The notes: generated from the letters alone by a model not told the origin. A stretch of DNA of 64,000 bases from Meridianimarinicoccus sp. MJW13 (GCF_014901205.1 NZ_JACNMU010000007.1:248001-312000); one strand, 5' to 3'; shown: positions 9,115 through 18,360, counted from the stretch's first letter. Numbers and translations: made by a program.

Positions 9115-9891
9115 ATGGCTGAATATCAGACGATCCGCGCACAGGCCGGGGCCCGGACCGCGCAGATCGACGAGGGCCTTCGCGCCCATATGAACAAGGT
9201 CTACGGCACCATGTCGATCGGCATGTTGATCACGGCCCTGACATCCTGGGCCATTGCCGGCCTTGCCGTGACCAGCGACCCAACCGGCGCAACCGCGCAA
9301 ATCGGTGCCGATACCTATCTGACAAGCCTTGGCGCCGCGATCTACACCTCGCCGCTGAAATGGCTGGTCATGTTCGCACCGCTGCTGTTCGTCTTCGGCT
9401 TCTCGGCCGGGATCAACCGCATGTCGGCGGCCACGGCCCAGACGGTGTTCTACGCCTTCGCCGCGGTGATGGGCATTTCCATCAGTTCGATCTTCCTGGT
9501 GTTCACCGGGGAATCGATCGTGACCACCTTCCTGGTGACCTCGATCGCCTTCGCCTCGCTCAGCCTCTACGGCTACACCACCAAGAAAGACCTGAGCGCG
9601 CTTGGCACCTTCCTCATCATGGGTGTGGTGGGTCTGATCATCGCGTCGATCATCAACATCTTCGTGGCCTCGTCGGCCATGGCCTTCGCCATTTCGGTGC
9701 TGGGTGTGCTGATCTTCGCCGGGCTGACCGCCTATGATACGCAGAAGATCAAGACCACCTACCTCCAGATGGCGCAAGCCGGTGATCAGGAATGGCTGGG
9801 CAAAGCCGCCATCATGGGCGCGCTGAGCCTGTACCTGGACTTCATCAACATGTTCATGTTCCTGCTGCAGTTCCTCGGCAACCGCGAGTAA
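9115..9891 (+). CDS. Bax inhibitor-1 / YccA-family membrane protein
   Basis: A 258-residue integral membrane protein of the BI-1 (TMBIM) family, whose bacterial members are pH-dependent Ca2+ leak channels or FtsH-associated proteins. About seven hydrophobic segments follow a polar N-terminus of about 25 residues. Family motifs include HMNKVYGTMSIGMLITAL near the start and GLTAYDTQKIKTTY, with the conserved Asp pair region, near the end. The start at 9115 follows CAGGAGAGAG; an in-frame ATG at 9097 lies upstream of that ribosome site. The gene ends 30 bases before a strong terminator. Confidence 0.92.
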   Translation: MAEYQTIRAQAGARTAQIDEGLRAHMNKVYGTMSIGMLITALTSWAIAGLAVTSDPTGATAQIGADTYLTSLGAAIYTSPLKWLVMFAPLLFVFGFSAGINRMSAATAQTVFYAFAAVMGISISSIFLVFTGESIVTTFLVTSIAFASLSLYGYTTKKDLSALGTFLIMGVVGLIIASIINIFVASSAMAFAISVLGVLIFAGLTAYDTQKIKTTYLQMAQAGDQEWLGKAAIMGALSLYLDFINMFMFLLQFLGNRE

Positions 9892-9920
9892 TCGCCGGGC
9901 AAAGCCTGAACAGATCACAA

Positions 9921-9950
9921 CCCGCCGGAGCCTTTCCGGCGGGTTTTTTT
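9921..9950 (+). terminator. Rho-independent terminator of the BI-1 gene
   Basis: Stem CCCGCCGGA paired with TCCGGCGGG around a short loop, followed by seven T residues. It lies 30 bases after the stop codon and ends where the convergent acyltransferase gene ends. Confidence 0.92.
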
Positions 9951-11068
9951 CATGGACGCGCGCGGGTCAGATGCTGGGCCAATCGCTGGCTGCGGCGCAG
10001 GATCGGGGCTTCGATCGCAAGGTAGCTGGCCAGCGACAGCGCCAGAGTTCCCGCCAGCAAGGCCAGGATGGCCAGCCCTCCGGTCAAATCCGTGCGAAGG
10101 GCGATCTGGTCCAGCACCGCCATGTGCCACAGGTAGATGCCGAAGCTAAGCGCGCCGCCCGCCCGCATCAACGGGGCCTCGAACACCGCACACAAGGGGC
10201 GCGGTCCATGTTCCAGCCCCAGCACCAGCAGCCCCGCACACAGGCTGGCCAGCGGCACCAGCCAGACCCGCAACGTGGCCGTGACGGCATCCCCGAACAG
10301 AACGTCAGACAGGTCCGGGATGGTCAGCACCAGCAGGATCAGGCCCAGAATCATGCCCCCGCCCGCGACACCCCGCGCCGGACGCACCTCGCTTGCCTGT
10401 GCCGTGGCCGACAGGACACCCGCCAGGGATCCGGCCCAGAAACAGCAAAGATAGGGCCAGAGCGCGACGCTGTTGCTGGCCGCCGCATCACGCGACAGCA
10501 CTGCCAGCACCCCGAACCCCGCCAGCCCGATCCCGACCATCACGCCCAACCCCAACCGCCGCAGCAGGTCGAAGCCCAGCGTGACCACCGGCAGCAACAC
10601 GTAGTATTTCAGCTCGACCGGCACGCTCCAGGTGACGCTCTTGCCGTCGCGCAGGGCCAGGTGGCCCAGGTACTCCTGCCACCACAGCGGGAAGGGAAAG
10701 GCGGCCGTGGCGCGCTGGCCTGAGGCTTGCAGCGCCCATGTGGTGACCAGCGCCAACGTCAGATACAGCAGGTAGAGCGGCACGATCCGGGCCAGTCGGC
10801 GCAGCCCATAAGCCGCCATCCCGCCCGGCGTCCAGAACCCGGCCCCCTGCCCGATCTGGATGCGCGACAGCAGGAAGGCGCTGAGAAAGAAGAACAGGAA
10901 CACGCCCGTCTTGCCCCAGCCCGCAAAGGACAGGCCGCCAAGGCTGAGCCACTTGGCGTTGGACATATGGCTGAGAACCACGATCCCCGCCGCCAGCGCC
11001 CGCAGCCCGTCGAGACCGGGAATGTCGTTGCGTTTTGCGGCAGCGGCCCGCGACAGAATCAAGGGCAT
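9950..11068 (-). CDS. Acyltransferase-3 family membrane protein
   Basis: A 372-residue integral membrane acyltransferase (AT3, OafA-like) that transfers acyl groups to extracytoplasmic sugars. It shows about ten hydrophobic segments. Near the N-terminus IPGLDGLRALAAGIVVLSHM includes the essential His at residue 34, and a later SVPVELKYY stretch matches the (S/T)LxxExxxY-type region. No SGNH domain is attached. No polysaccharide or peptidoglycan genes adjoin it, so the glycan substrate is unknown. Confidence 0.85.
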   Translation of the reverse strand: MPLILSRAAAAKRNDIPGLDGLRALAAGIVVLSHMSNAKWLSLGGLSFAGWGKTGVFLFFFLSAFLLSRIQIGQGAGFWTPGGMAAYGLRRLARIVPLYLLYLTLALVTTWALQASGQRATAAFPFPLWWQEYLGHLALRDGKSVTWSVPVELKYYVLLPVVTLGFDLLRRLGLGVMVGIGLAGFGVLAVLSRDAAASNSVALWPYLCCFWAGSLAGVLSATAQASEVRPARGVAGGGMILGLILLVLTIPDLSDVLFGDAVTATLRVWLVPLASLCAGLLVLGLEHGPRPLCAVFEAPLMRAGGALSFGIYLWHMAVLDQIALRTDLTGGLAILALLAGTLALSLASYLAIEAPILRRSQRLAQHLTRARP

Positions 11069-11090
11069 GTGACTGCCAGACGTTTGCCGG

Positions 11091-11125
11091 AAAAAATGAC
11101 AAACGCGCGGGTTGCCCCGCGCGTT
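11091..11125 (-). terminator. Rho-independent terminator after the small lipoprotein gene
   Basis: Perfect ten-base stem AACGCGCGGG / CCCGCGCGTT with a four-base loop, followed on the minus strand by TGTCATTTTTT. It lies about 30 bases after the stop codon at 11156. Confidence 0.8.
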
Positions 11126-11155
11126 GGCCGCATCGTCATGGCCGTCCGCAGGGCG

Positions 11156-11455
11156 CTACAGCGCACCCTCGGAGCCGAGGAACTCTACCCCGTCAGTGCT
11201 GCCATCGCTGTAGGCGATGCATTTCCACGGCGCTTTCTGCTCCCCGACGGCAAGCGTCACATAAGTGCCCGCTTCCGAGAACTCCGAGGAGGTCACGGCG
11301 ATCATCGGGTTCTGGGTCACATCTGCCACGGCGGCGGCACATGCGCTCTCGGCCACCGTGGGCGTCCCGCTGCTGGAACCGCCCGAGGGCATGTCGCAGC
11401 CCATCAGGCCCAGAGCCACGGCCAGACCGCCGGCAATTTTCAAACCATTCATCAT
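11156..11455 (-). CDS. Small lipoprotein of unknown function
   Basis: A 99-residue predicted lipoprotein. The start at 11455 follows GGGAGAA. The signal sequence MMNGLKIAGGLAVALGLMGC ends with a lipobox-like LMGC, so Cys20 is the likely lipidated residue. The mature part has a Ser/Gly-rich spacer, then a compact domain with Cys residues (SACAAAV, PWKCIAYSDG) that could form a disulfide. The final motif, AYSDGSTDGVEFLGSEG, resembles small Rhodobacterales periplasmic proteins, but I recognise no named family. Confidence 0.75.
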   Translation of the reverse strand: MMNGLKIAGGLAVALGLMGCDMPSGGSSSGTPTVAESACAAAVADVTQNPMIAVTSSEFSEAGTYVTLAVGEQKAPWKCIAYSDGSTDGVEFLGSEGAL

Positions 11456-11577
11456 TGTCGATTCTCCCTGTCCAAAGTCGTTCACTCCGAGCCTAGCGAG
11501 GAAAATGCGCCGTGCCAAAGCCCTTTGCGGAATTCTCGTTGTTTCGCGGAACCTTGCCCAAACGTCATGCACCCACG

Positions 11578-11603
11578 AAAAAGGCCACGCGCGATGCGTG
11601 GCC
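11578..11603 (-). terminator. Rho-independent terminator of rpmG
   Basis: Minus-strand stem GGCCACGC / GCGTGGCC followed by five T residues, 25 bases after the rpmG stop codon. Confidence 0.85.
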
Positions 11604-11627
11604 CCAAAATTCGAAAGGTTGGCGATC

Positions 11628-11795
11628 TTACTTGATCTTGCCTTCCTTGTACTCGACGTGCTTGCGCACCACCGGGTCATATTTCTTGGTCACCATCTTC
11701 TCGGTCATGGTGCGGGCGTTTTTCTTGGTCACGTAGAAGTGGCCGGTGCCCGCGGTCGAGTTCAGGCGGATCTTGATTGTGGTCGGCTTCGCCAT
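11628..11795 (-). CDS. rpmG: 50S ribosomal protein L33
   Basis: A 55-residue ribosomal protein of the large subunit. The translation begins [18 protein letters not shown] and continues [15 protein letters not shown], with [11 protein letters not shown]-like sequence near the end, as in the cysteine-free L33 of proteobacteria. The start at 11795 is fixed by GAGGAGACCTCCC just upstream. It is a single gene with its own terminator. Confidence 0.96.
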   Translation of the reverse strand: MAKPTTIKIRLNSTAGTGHFYVTKKNARTMTEKMVTKKYDPVVRKHVEYKEGKIK

Positions 11796-11974
11796 GGGAG
11801 GTCTCCTCAACCGGGCGGAACGGACCACCCGAAGAATTCATGAAACCCGCCTTTTACGGATGCCCGCCCCGGTGTCAAGTGAAACCGCCCGGAAATCCGG
11901 GGCAAGGCGCGCAAAGCCGCAAGGAATGGCAGGCCGGGTCATGACGCCAGCGGGCGCGGCCCGGCCCCGCCCGG

Positions 11975-12727
11975 TCAGCCGCGCGGCAGCGGCGGCAGGC
12001 CCATGGCGCGATGCACCTGATCGCGGGCCGCATCGGTCAGACCAAGCGCCGTCGAAAGCTGCCGCAGGTAGGTGATCTCGGCCGCCGAATCGACCTTCAC
12101 CGCCATCAGCGACATGGAATAGACCTGCGCCTTCATGGCCTCGCCCGTGTCCTGTGCCAGCCCCATCGGATCGACCGGTGCGGCCAGTTCGGCCTTCACG
12201 AAGGCGACCTCATCGGGATCGGCATCCTTGAGTTGATCGAGGATCTTGGCCTGCTCGTCGGCGTCGATCTCGCCATCGGCCTTGGCGGCCTGGATCATGG
12301 CGCGGATCATCAGCTTGGCGTTGGATTCGGCTGCAACCGAGACCGGGGTATTGGCGAACATGCCACCCATCATGTCATCCATCTGCTGACCACCGGCCGC
12401 CGCAGCACCGCCCATGGCCGACATCAGCCCGCCAAGGCCCATGGCTGCGGCGCCGCTGTCCTTGCTGCTGCCACCCATGCCGCCGAGGCTGCCCATCAAG
12501 TCCTTGACGGCCTTGCTGCCGCCGGGCACGCCCAGTTTATCAGCCATCTGGGCGATCTGGTCGGTCATGCCGCCCAGGCCCATGCTGCCAAGGCCGCCGG
12601 CACCGCCGGACTTGCCCGACATCATGTCTTGCATCCCGGCCATGCCGCCCATGTTCTTGAACTTGTCCACTCCCTTTGCCGCGGCAAATCCCATGGCGAC
12701 GGTAGCTAGCGTTCGCATGAAGCTCAT
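11975..12727 (-). CDS. TerB-like DUF533 protein
   Basis: A 250-residue protein of the DUF533/TerB-like (tellurite resistance) superfamily. Residues 1-20 are hydrophobic (MRTLATVAMGFAAAKG). A low-complexity Gly/Met/Ala-rich linker (GGMAGMQDMMSGKSGG, GLGGLMSAMGG) runs to about residue 125. The C-terminal helical TerB-like domain begins about residue 135 and contains KLMIRAMIQAAKADGEIDAD, the acidic metal-site motif of the fold. The start at 12727 follows GGGAGGACCACAA. TerB-like domains occur in membrane-stress systems; a TelA/XpaC operon lies 7 kb away. Confidence 0.85.
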   Translation of the reverse strand: MSFMRTLATVAMGFAAAKGVDKFKNMGGMAGMQDMMSGKSGGAGGLGSMGLGGMTDQIAQMADKLGVPGGSKAVKDLMGSLGGMGGSSKDSGAAAMGLGGLMSAMGGAAAAGGQQMDDMMGGMFANTPVSVAAESNAKLMIRAMIQAAKADGEIDADEQAKILDQLKDADPDEVAFVKAELAAPVDPMGLAQDTGEAMKAQVYSMSLMAVKVDSAAEITYLRQLSTALGLTDAARDQVHRAMGLPPLPRG

Positions 12728-12840
12728 TTGTGGTCCTCCCGTTTTGGCGGGCAATGCTTCCCGCCCGGTCAAGTGGACCCCCAAACCGACGATATTGCAA
12801 AACTTTTCCGGCTCCGCGTCGTCGCAGGGGCAGAAAAGAA

Positions 12841-13239
12841 GGGCGCGGATGGCCTGTAAGCCGGATTCTGTCCGGGAGTTGCCCCCCCTGGATGACCATT
12901 CCTCTGGGCGCACCGTTGCCGATGCGCTCTAGCTGCCAACCCGGATCTCGCGGCTGAAGCGGCCTGCGGACGAAGCCGCGTGAGATCCCTATTTGGCATT
13001 GCTCCCGGTGGGGCTTGCCGTGCCACGACTGTTGCCAGCCGCGCGGTGGGCTCTTACCCCACCGTTTCACCCTGACCATGGACGGTATCGGCAAGGCCGA
13101 CCTGCCCCATGGCGGTCTGTTTTCTGTGGCGCTTTCCCTCGGGTTGCCCCGGCCGGGCGTTACCCGGCACCGTTGCTTCATGGAGTCCGGACTTTCCTCG
13201 GGCATTGCTGCCCGCGATCACCCAGCCATCCGCGCCCCG
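12841..13239 (-). ncRNA. rnpB: RNase P RNA, class A
   Basis: The catalytic RNA of RNase P, which matures tRNA 5' ends. On the minus strand the 5' and 3' ends pair as a long P1 helix (GGGCGCGGATGG with CCATCCGCGCCC). Conserved core strings are present: GAGGAAAGTCCGGACTCC near the 5' end, AGAGGAATGGTCA in the 3' half and ACAGAATCCGGCTTACAGG near the 3' end. The length of about 399 nt fits alphaproteobacteria. The 5' end lies only about four bases from the stop codon of the amidase gene. Ends are placed from P1 and are approximate. Confidence 0.95.
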
Positions 13240-13243
13240 CCTG

Positions 13244-13924
13244 TTAGGCCGGGACGGGGTCCGGGTCAACGGGGAAGCGGCGGGCCAGATCGGCAATCAC
13301 CGCCATGTCTTCCGCCGCCAACGGCCCGCGCGCCGCCGGGCGGAAACGGTCGCGAACTGCGGTCAACAGGGCGTCGGGGGACGCATCTGGGTAGCCGAAG
13401 GTGCAGGCCAGTCGGGCGAAGGCGTCGGGGTCCGTTGCGGGTGCGGTCGCGACCTCGGGCCAGATCGCCAGCCCTTGCCGCGCCAGGCGGCACCAGTCAA
13501 AGCGCGCCCCCGGATCAGACTTGCGGTCCGGCGCCATGTCGGAATGGCCGATCACCGCCTGGGGTACAATCTGCCAATTGGCCATCACTTCGCCCAGCAG
13601 CGCCTCGAGCTGCGCCATCAGCGGTTCGGAAAACGGCGTCTGCCCGTCATTGTCCAGCTCGATCCCGATGGAGCGGGAGTTCACATCCCCCTGCCCGGCC
13701 CAGGCCCCGGCCCCGGCGTGCCAGGCGCGGTCGGCCTCGCGGACAAGTTGCCAGCACGTGCCGTCGCGGCCGATCAGGTAGTGGGCCGAAACCTCATGCT
13801 CGGTCGAACACAGCCGTTCCAGCGCCGACTGGGCGCTGTCCATGGCGGTATAGTGCAGAACGATCAGACCCGGCCGTGCGCCGTTGCGCCGGGGGCCGAA
13901 GTTCGGCGAGGGATGCCAGATCAC
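13244..13924 (-). CDS. N-acetylmuramoyl-L-alanine amidase (Amidase_2 fold)
   Basis: A zinc amidase that cleaves the lactyl bond between MurNAc and L-Ala in peptidoglycan fragments; 226 residues. Likely zinc ligands are His24 (IVLHYTAM), His127 (VIGHSDM) and Asp137 (KSDPGARFDW), with Glu89 in SIGIELDND. No signal peptide is visible, so a cytosolic AmpD-like recycling role fits, although the sequence resembles the AmiD branch. The start overlaps the stop of the upstream lipoprotein gene by four bases. It ends immediately before rnpB. Confidence 0.9.
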   Translation of the reverse strand: MIWHPSPNFGPRRNGARPGLIVLHYTAMDSAQSALERLCSTEHEVSAHYLIGRDGTCWQLVREADRAWHAGAGAWAGQGDVNSRSIGIELDNDGQTPFSEPLMAQLEALLGEVMANWQIVPQAVIGHSDMAPDRKSDPGARFDWCRLARQGLAIWPEVATAPATDPDAFARLACTFGYPDASPDALLTAVRDRFRPAARGPLAAEDMAVIADLARRFPVDPDPVPA

Positions 13925-14505
13925 CGGATGGCCTTGCGAAACCGTTCAGGATTCCAGTTGCAGGCATAGCCGTCGCCGTCGGGATCGATGCCGGCGCTGT
14001 CGCGTTCCGGCCCGCCCGAGTTCAGGAAGGCCGCTTGTGCCAGATCGTCCGAGGCATAGCGTGCGCAAGCGCGGGCGGCGCGTTCCGCCGAAGGGTTGGA
14101 GCGCGCATAGACCGACTGCCCCACCGGGTGCGAGGTATCCAGGGCGAAGCCCACCACCGACGGGCTGCCCGTCGACGGGCGCGAGGGCACCGGGCGCGCC
14201 TCGACCTGTTCGACCGCCACCGCCGTAGGGGTCACATGGGTGATCTGCGCCGGCGCGGCCCCGGTATAGGTGGTGTCGTTGCCGACGGTACCGGGCGTGC
14301 TGCTGACTGCCGCCGTGCTTCCCGCCACCGGTTCCAGCCCGACCGTGCCACGGCCCGAGGGGCCCTGCAGCGCCGCGTTGCGGGCGGCGCGCGCCTCGGG
14401 CGACACCGGCTCCAGATAGACCACGTTACCCGAATCGGGGACCGAGGGGCTGCAGGCGGCCAGCGCCAGCAGCGACAGGGTGACGGCGATCGGGGCGGCG
14501 CGCAT
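13921..14505 (-). CDS. Excalibur-like lipoprotein of unknown function
   Basis: A 194-residue predicted lipoprotein. The signal sequence MRAAPIAVTLSLLALAAC has a canonical lipobox LAAC (Cys18). A long Pro/Ser/Thr/Val-rich, probably unstructured middle follows. The C-terminal part (about 130-194) has ACARYASDDLAQAAFLNSGG and ends with DPDGDGYACNWNPERFR, the calcium-loop-like DxDGDGxAC motif of Excalibur domains. It lies between gatA (four bases away) and the amidase, with which it overlaps, so a cell-envelope role is plausible. Confidence 0.78.
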   Translation of the reverse strand: MRAAPIAVTLSLLALAACSPSVPDSGNVVYLEPVSPEARAARNAALQGPSGRGTVGLEPVAGSTAAVSSTPGTVGNDTTYTGAAPAQITHVTPTAVAVEQVEARPVPSRPSTGSPSVVGFALDTSHPVGQSVYARSNPSAERAARACARYASDDLAQAAFLNSGGPERDSAGIDPDGDGYACNWNPERFRKAIR

Positions 14506-14509
14506 CAGC

Positions 14510-15997
14510 TTACCACCACCGCGCGGGTTTGACCGCGAACCCGGCGGCCCTTTCCAGCACGCTGGCCTGGTTCAGCAACGCGCCCTCTTCCCAGGGCTTG
14601 CCGATCAGTTGCAGCCCCAGCGGCAGCCCCTGACCATCCACACCCGTGGGCACCGCGATGCCCGGCAGACCGGCAAGGTTGACGGTCACGGTGAACACGT
14701 CGTTAAGGTACATCTTGACCGGATCGGCATCATTCATCTCGCCCAACCCGAAGGCCGCCGAGGGCGTCGCCGGGGTCAGGATGGCGTCGATGCCCTCGGC
14801 AAAGACGGTCTCGAAGTCGCGCTTGATCAGGGTGCGCACCTTGCGGGCGCGGTTGTAATAGGCGTCGTAGAAACCCGCCGACAGCACATAGGTGCCGACC
14901 ATGACGCGGCGCTGCACCTCGGCGCCGAACCCCTCGGCGCGGGTCTTTTCGTACATCTCGGTGATGCCGTCGCCCGCCGCCAGCTTGGCGCGATGGCCAA
15001 AGCGCACGCCGTCATAGCGCGCCAGGTTTGACGAGGCTTCTGCCGGGGCGATCACGTAATAGGCCGGCAGAGCATACTTGGTGTGCGGCAACGAGATGTC
15101 GACAATCTCGGCCCCCGCATCGCGCAGCATGTCCCGCCCGTCGGCCCAGAGCTTCTCGATCTCCGCCGGCATCCCGTCCATGTGGTATTCCCTGGGAATA
15201 CCGATCTTCTGGCCGCGAATGTCGCCGGTGATCGCCGCTTCGAAATCCGGCACCGCCAGATCGGCGGATGTGCTGTCCAGCGGATCGTGTCCGGCCATGG
15301 CGTTCAGCATGATTGCCGCGTCCTGCACGGTCTTTGTCATCGGTCCGGCCTGATCCAGCGAGGAGGCAAAGGCCACGATGCCCCAGCGCGAACAGCGCCC
15401 GTAGGTCGGCTTCAGCCCGGTGATGCCGGTGAAGGCCGCAGGCTGGCGGATCGAGCCGCCGGTGTCGGTGCCGGTCGCTGCAAGGCACAGGTCGGCGGCC
15501 ACCGCGGCGGCCGAGCCGCCCGAGGAGCCGCCCGGCGTCAGCGCCGTCTCTTCCGTGGCGCGCCGCCAGGGGTTCACCGCATTGCCATAGGTCGAGGTCT
15601 CGTTCGACGAGCCCATGGCGAATTCATCCATGTTCAGCTTGCCCAGCATGACCGCGCCCGCGTTCCACAGCTTTGTGGTGACGGTGCTTTCATACTCGGG
15701 CTTGAACCCGTCCAGGATGGCCGAGGCCGCCTGCGACGGCACGCCCTTGGTGCAGAACAGATCCTTGATGCCCAGCGGGATGCCGCACATGTCGGGCGCA
15801 TCCCCCGCCTTGATCCGCGCGTCCGCTGCCGCGGCCTGCTGGCGCGCGATCTCGGGGGTGTTGTGGACAAAGGCGTTCAGCGCGCCGGCGGTGTCGATCT
15901 CCGACAGGCAGGCTTCGGTCAGCTCGGCAGCCGTGGTTTCGCCGGCGCGCAGGGCGTCGCGGGCGGCGGCGATGGTCAGTTTCGACAGGTCCGACAT
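14510..15997 (-). CDS. gatA: Asp/Glu-tRNA amidotransferase subunit A
   Basis: Amidase subunit of GatCAB, which releases ammonia from glutamine and feeds it to GatB for making Gln-tRNA(Gln) or Asn-tRNA(Asn). It has 495 residues, the usual length. The Ser-cisSer-Lys triad is visible: Lys78 (GIKDLF), Ser158 ([10 protein letters not shown]) and Ser182 ([11 protein letters not shown]). The start overlaps the gatC stop by one base (TAATG). gatB is not in the window, as is common in alphaproteobacteria where it is unlinked. Confidence 0.97.
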   Translation of the reverse strand: MSDLSKLTIAAARDALRAGETTAAELTEACLSEIDTAGALNAFVHNTPEIARQQAAAADARIKAGDAPDMCGIPLGIKDLFCTKGVPSQAASAILDGFKPEYESTVTTKLWNAGAVMLGKLNMDEFAMGSSNETSTYGNAVNPWRRATEETALTPGGSSGGSAAAVAADLCLAATGTDTGGSIRQPAAFTGITGLKPTYGRCSRWGIVAFASSLDQAGPMTKTVQDAAIMLNAMAGHDPLDSTSADLAVPDFEAAITGDIRGQKIGIPREYHMDGMPAEIEKLWADGRDMLRDAGAEIVDISLPHTKYALPAYYVIAPAEASSNLARYDGVRFGHRAKLAAGDGITEMYEKTRAEGFGAEVQRRVMVGTYVLSAGFYDAYYNRARKVRTLIKRDFETVFAEGIDAILTPATPSAAFGLGEMNDADPVKMYLNDVFTVTVNLAGLPGIAVPTGVDGQGLPLGLQLIGKPWEEGALLNQASVLERAAGFAVKPARWW

Positions 15998-16284
15998 TAT
16001 TCCACCACCTTCGGCACGGCGAAAAAGCCTTCGCGGGCGTCCGGCGCATTGGCCAGAACCTTGTCTTGCTGGTCGCCATCGGTGACCACATCCTCGCGCC
16101 GTTTCAGGCGCATGGGCGTGACCGAAACCATCGGCTCCACGCCGTCTACATCCACCTCGCCCAATTGTTCGATGAAGCCGAGGATGGTGTTGAATTCCTG
16201 GGCCAGGGCGGGCAGCGCGTCCTCCTCCACCCGGATGCGGGCGAGCTTGGCCACGCGCGCGGCGGTGTCGCGGTCGATCGACAT
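15997..16284 (-). CDS. gatC: Asp/Glu-tRNA amidotransferase subunit C
   Basis: A 95-residue stabilising subunit of GatCAB. The sequence shows the GatC pattern: [20 protein letters not shown], then [12 protein letters not shown], then [19 protein letters not shown], and a C-terminal [16 protein letters not shown]. The start at 16284 ([11 protein letters not shown]) matches the family start. It is the first gene of the gatC-gatA-lipoprotein-amidase run. Confidence 0.96.
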   Translation of the reverse strand: MSIDRDTAARVAKLARIRVEEDALPALAQEFNTILGFIEQLGEVDVDGVEPMVSVTPMRLKRREDVVTDGDQQDKVLANAPDAREGFFAVPKVVE

Positions 16285-16315
16285 GCGTGTCTCCGTAATT
16301 GTGCTGCGCCCCGCT

Positions 16316-16987
16316 TTAGCGGTCCGAAGCCGGGGCTGCAAGCGAGCGCAGGTGATGGCGGCGATAGACTTCGATCACCCAGCCCAGAAGCACCGCATTC
16401 AGGCAATGCCACAGAAAATGCGTCCCCATGGGCAAGGCCCCGCACAGGGGCATGTCCAGCGACCGGAAGGTCAATGATGCCGTCAGCAGCCCCCCGGCAA
16501 TGACCAGCCCGCGCGCCACCTGCGGCAGCCGGGCACGCAGCACGAAGGCATAGACTAGAAACGCACCAACCAGCGGCCAGTACATCGCCGAAATGCGAAC
16601 GAAGGGCAACGCCGACAGCAACGGTGTCAGGGCGGCGGTCAGCGGCAGGTACAGCAGGGCCAGCGCCAGTGCCGGCAGCCGTCGCAGCCCAAGGTAGGCC
16701 CGGTTCGCTGCAAACAGATAGACCAGCGCGAACAGCACGATGGGCAGCGTGTCGGCCAGCGCCGACCAGACCTGCGCTGTGGTGTGAAACAGGAAACTGC
16801 CCAGCCCGATGAACGCCAGCAGCCCGGTCAGCACCTGCGCCAGCGGCACCGCCTGCCCGTGCAACCGCCGCGCCATCACCAGGGCCGCCACGAGAAAGGC
16901 CAGGTTTGTCACCGCATTCCACGGCTCAGCCCAGAACGCGGGCCCCAACCGCTCGCAATAGCCATCCAGCGCCTGCGTCAGATCCAT
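16316..16987 (-). CDS. Ceramidase-like integral membrane protein
   Basis: A 223-residue protein with about seven membrane segments, of the alkaline ceramidase/CREST-type family (PF05875). Family features are [20 protein letters not shown] at about residues 10-29, the [10 protein letters not shown] stretch with a buried His, a following [11 protein letters not shown], and the C-terminal [17 protein letters not shown] with two more His residues of the zinc site. The start at 16987 is preferred over an upstream ATG. Whether it hydrolyses a sphingolipid or another membrane amide is not known. Confidence 0.82.
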   Translation of the reverse strand: MDLTQALDGYCERLGPAFWAEPWNAVTNLAFLVAALVMARRLHGQAVPLAQVLTGLLAFIGLGSFLFHTTAQVWSALADTLPIVLFALVYLFAANRAYLGLRRLPALALALLYLPLTAALTPLLSALPFVRISAMYWPLVGAFLVYAFVLRARLPQVARGLVIAGGLLTASLTFRSLDMPLCGALPMGTHFLWHCLNAVLLGWVIEVYRRHHLRSLAAPASDR

Positions 16988-17046
16988 TCCCTTGTCCCGT
17001 CCCTGTGCTATCGTGACCCTGCTTCGGGACATGTAGGGAGGCTCCC

Positions 17047-17739
17047 ATGAAAATCACCTGGCTTGGCCACTCGGGCTTTCGCATCGAGATCGGCAATCAG
17101 ATCCTGCTGGTCGACCCCTGGCTTGACGGCAACCCGGCCTTTCCCGACGATCGCCGGGCCGAGACCATCGCAGGCGCCACCGCCATCCTGATGAGCCACG
17201 GCCATTTCGATCATACCGGCGACATGCTGGAAATCGCGCGGGCGCTTGAGATCCCGGTGGTGGGCAGTTTCGACATCGTCTCGCATTGGGAAGCAGCCAA
17301 GGACATCCACGGTGTCGGCTTCAACAAGGGCGGCACCGTGCAACTGGGCGATGTCAAAGTCACCATGGTACACGCGGTGCATTCCTCGTCGCTGGGCACC
17401 GATCACGGGCCGATGTACGCGGGCGGCGAGGCCGGGTTCATGATCGCGCAGGGCGGCCGCACGATCTATTTCTCGGGCGATACGGACGTGATGATGGACA
17501 TGGAGCTGTTCCAGGATCTGCATCATCCGGAAATCGGCATCCTGTGTTGCGGCGGGCATTTCACCATGGACATGGCGCGGGCGGCCTATGCGGCCAAGCG
17601 GTTCTTCACCTTCAAGACGGTGATCCCCTGCCATTACAAGACCTTCCCCCTGCTGGAGCAATCGGCCCAGCCGCTTGTCGATGCCCTGCCGGACGTGGAT
17701 GTGAAGACCCCCGAGGTGATGGAGACACTGACGCTGTAG
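17047..17739 (+). CDS. UPF0173-type metal-dependent hydrolase
   Basis: A 230-residue metallo-beta-lactamase-fold hydrolase. The motif SHGHFDHTGD (HxHxDH) lies at about residues 54-63, preceded by ITWLGHSGFRIEI and VDPWLDGNP at the N-terminus. Further ligands are in AVHSSSLG, FSGDTDVMMDM and IPCHYKTFP. This is the UPF0173/YtkL pattern, related to L-ascorbate-6-phosphate lactonases; the physiological substrate is unknown. The start follows a strong GGGAGG. It is divergent from the ceramidase-like gene. Confidence 0.9.
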   Translation: MKITWLGHSGFRIEIGNQILLVDPWLDGNPAFPDDRRAETIAGATAILMSHGHFDHTGDMLEIARALEIPVVGSFDIVSHWEAAKDIHGVGFNKGGTVQLGDVKVTMVHAVHSSSLGTDHGPMYAGGEAGFMIAQGGRTIYFSGDTDVMMDMELFQDLHHPEIGILCCGGHFTMDMARAAYAAKRFFTFKTVIPCHYKTFPLLEQSAQPLVDALPDVDVKTPEVMETLTL

Positions 17740-17748
17740 GCCGCAGCC

Positions 17749-18360
17749 CTAGCGGCCGTCCAGATCATCGGGCCGCAGGAACAACAGCAGGACGGCGGCC
17801 GCCACCAATGCGGTCGCGGCGGTCTTGGCGAAGAACACAAGTTCGCGGTCACCCTGCAGCGCGCCGTGAATGGTGACGACGAAACAGCCCAGCAGGCTGA
17901 CGGCCGCGACCAGCACCGCCAGCGCCGTCAGCCATTGCCGCACCGGCGACAGCCGCCGCCGGGGATCGCGGCGGCAATTGCGGCGATCCAGATGCGCCAG
18001 CCGCAGGTAGATCGGGGTAAAGACCAGAAACTCGGCCAGCCACCAGTCAGTGTTGTAGAAACGGGTTTCCGGATCGCCCCAAAGCCGTTCGATCCCTGCG
18101 TGCAACAGGTGGACAACCGCCAGTGCTGCATTCACCAGCGCGATGAACATCAGCGCGTAGAACAGCGCATCACGGGCCGAGATCGCCGGGCGCGGGCGCG
18201 GCACGGGCACCGGGAAATCGCTGTCGGCATAAATATCCATTGCGCGGGCGATCTCGCGATCATCCCAACCGGCGCTGGCCAGCGCTGCGGCAATGGTGTT
18301 GCGATCCTGGCCATCGACCAGCGCCTCGCGCACAAAAGTCTGCAACTGGGCACGGGACAT
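17749..18360 (-). CDS. DUF5671-type membrane protein
   Basis: A 203-residue protein of unknown function. The N-terminal helical region (LQTFVREALVDGQDRNTIA, then ALASAGWDDREIARAM) is followed by a Pro/Arg linker (DFPVPVPRPRP), then ISARDALFYALMFIALVNAA, the start of a DUF5671 membrane domain with about four hydrophobic segments. It overlaps the tadA stop by one base, so it is translated with tadA, and converges on the UPF0173 gene with a nine-base gap. Confidence 0.72.
   Translation of the reverse strand: MSRAQLQTFVREALVDGQDRNTIAAALASAGWDDREIARAMDIYADSDFPVPVPRPRPAISARDALFYALMFIALVNAALAVVHLLHAGIERLWGDPETRFYNTDWWLAEFLVFTPIYLRLAHLDRRNCRRDPRRRLSPVRQWLTALAVLVAAVSLLGCFVVTIHGALQGDRELVFFAKTAATALVAAAVLLLFLRPDDLDGR

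Noticed and set aside
12841-13300. Several open frames through the RNase P RNA region
   Set aside because: The interval folds as class A RNase P RNA with all core motifs; protein translations there are spurious.
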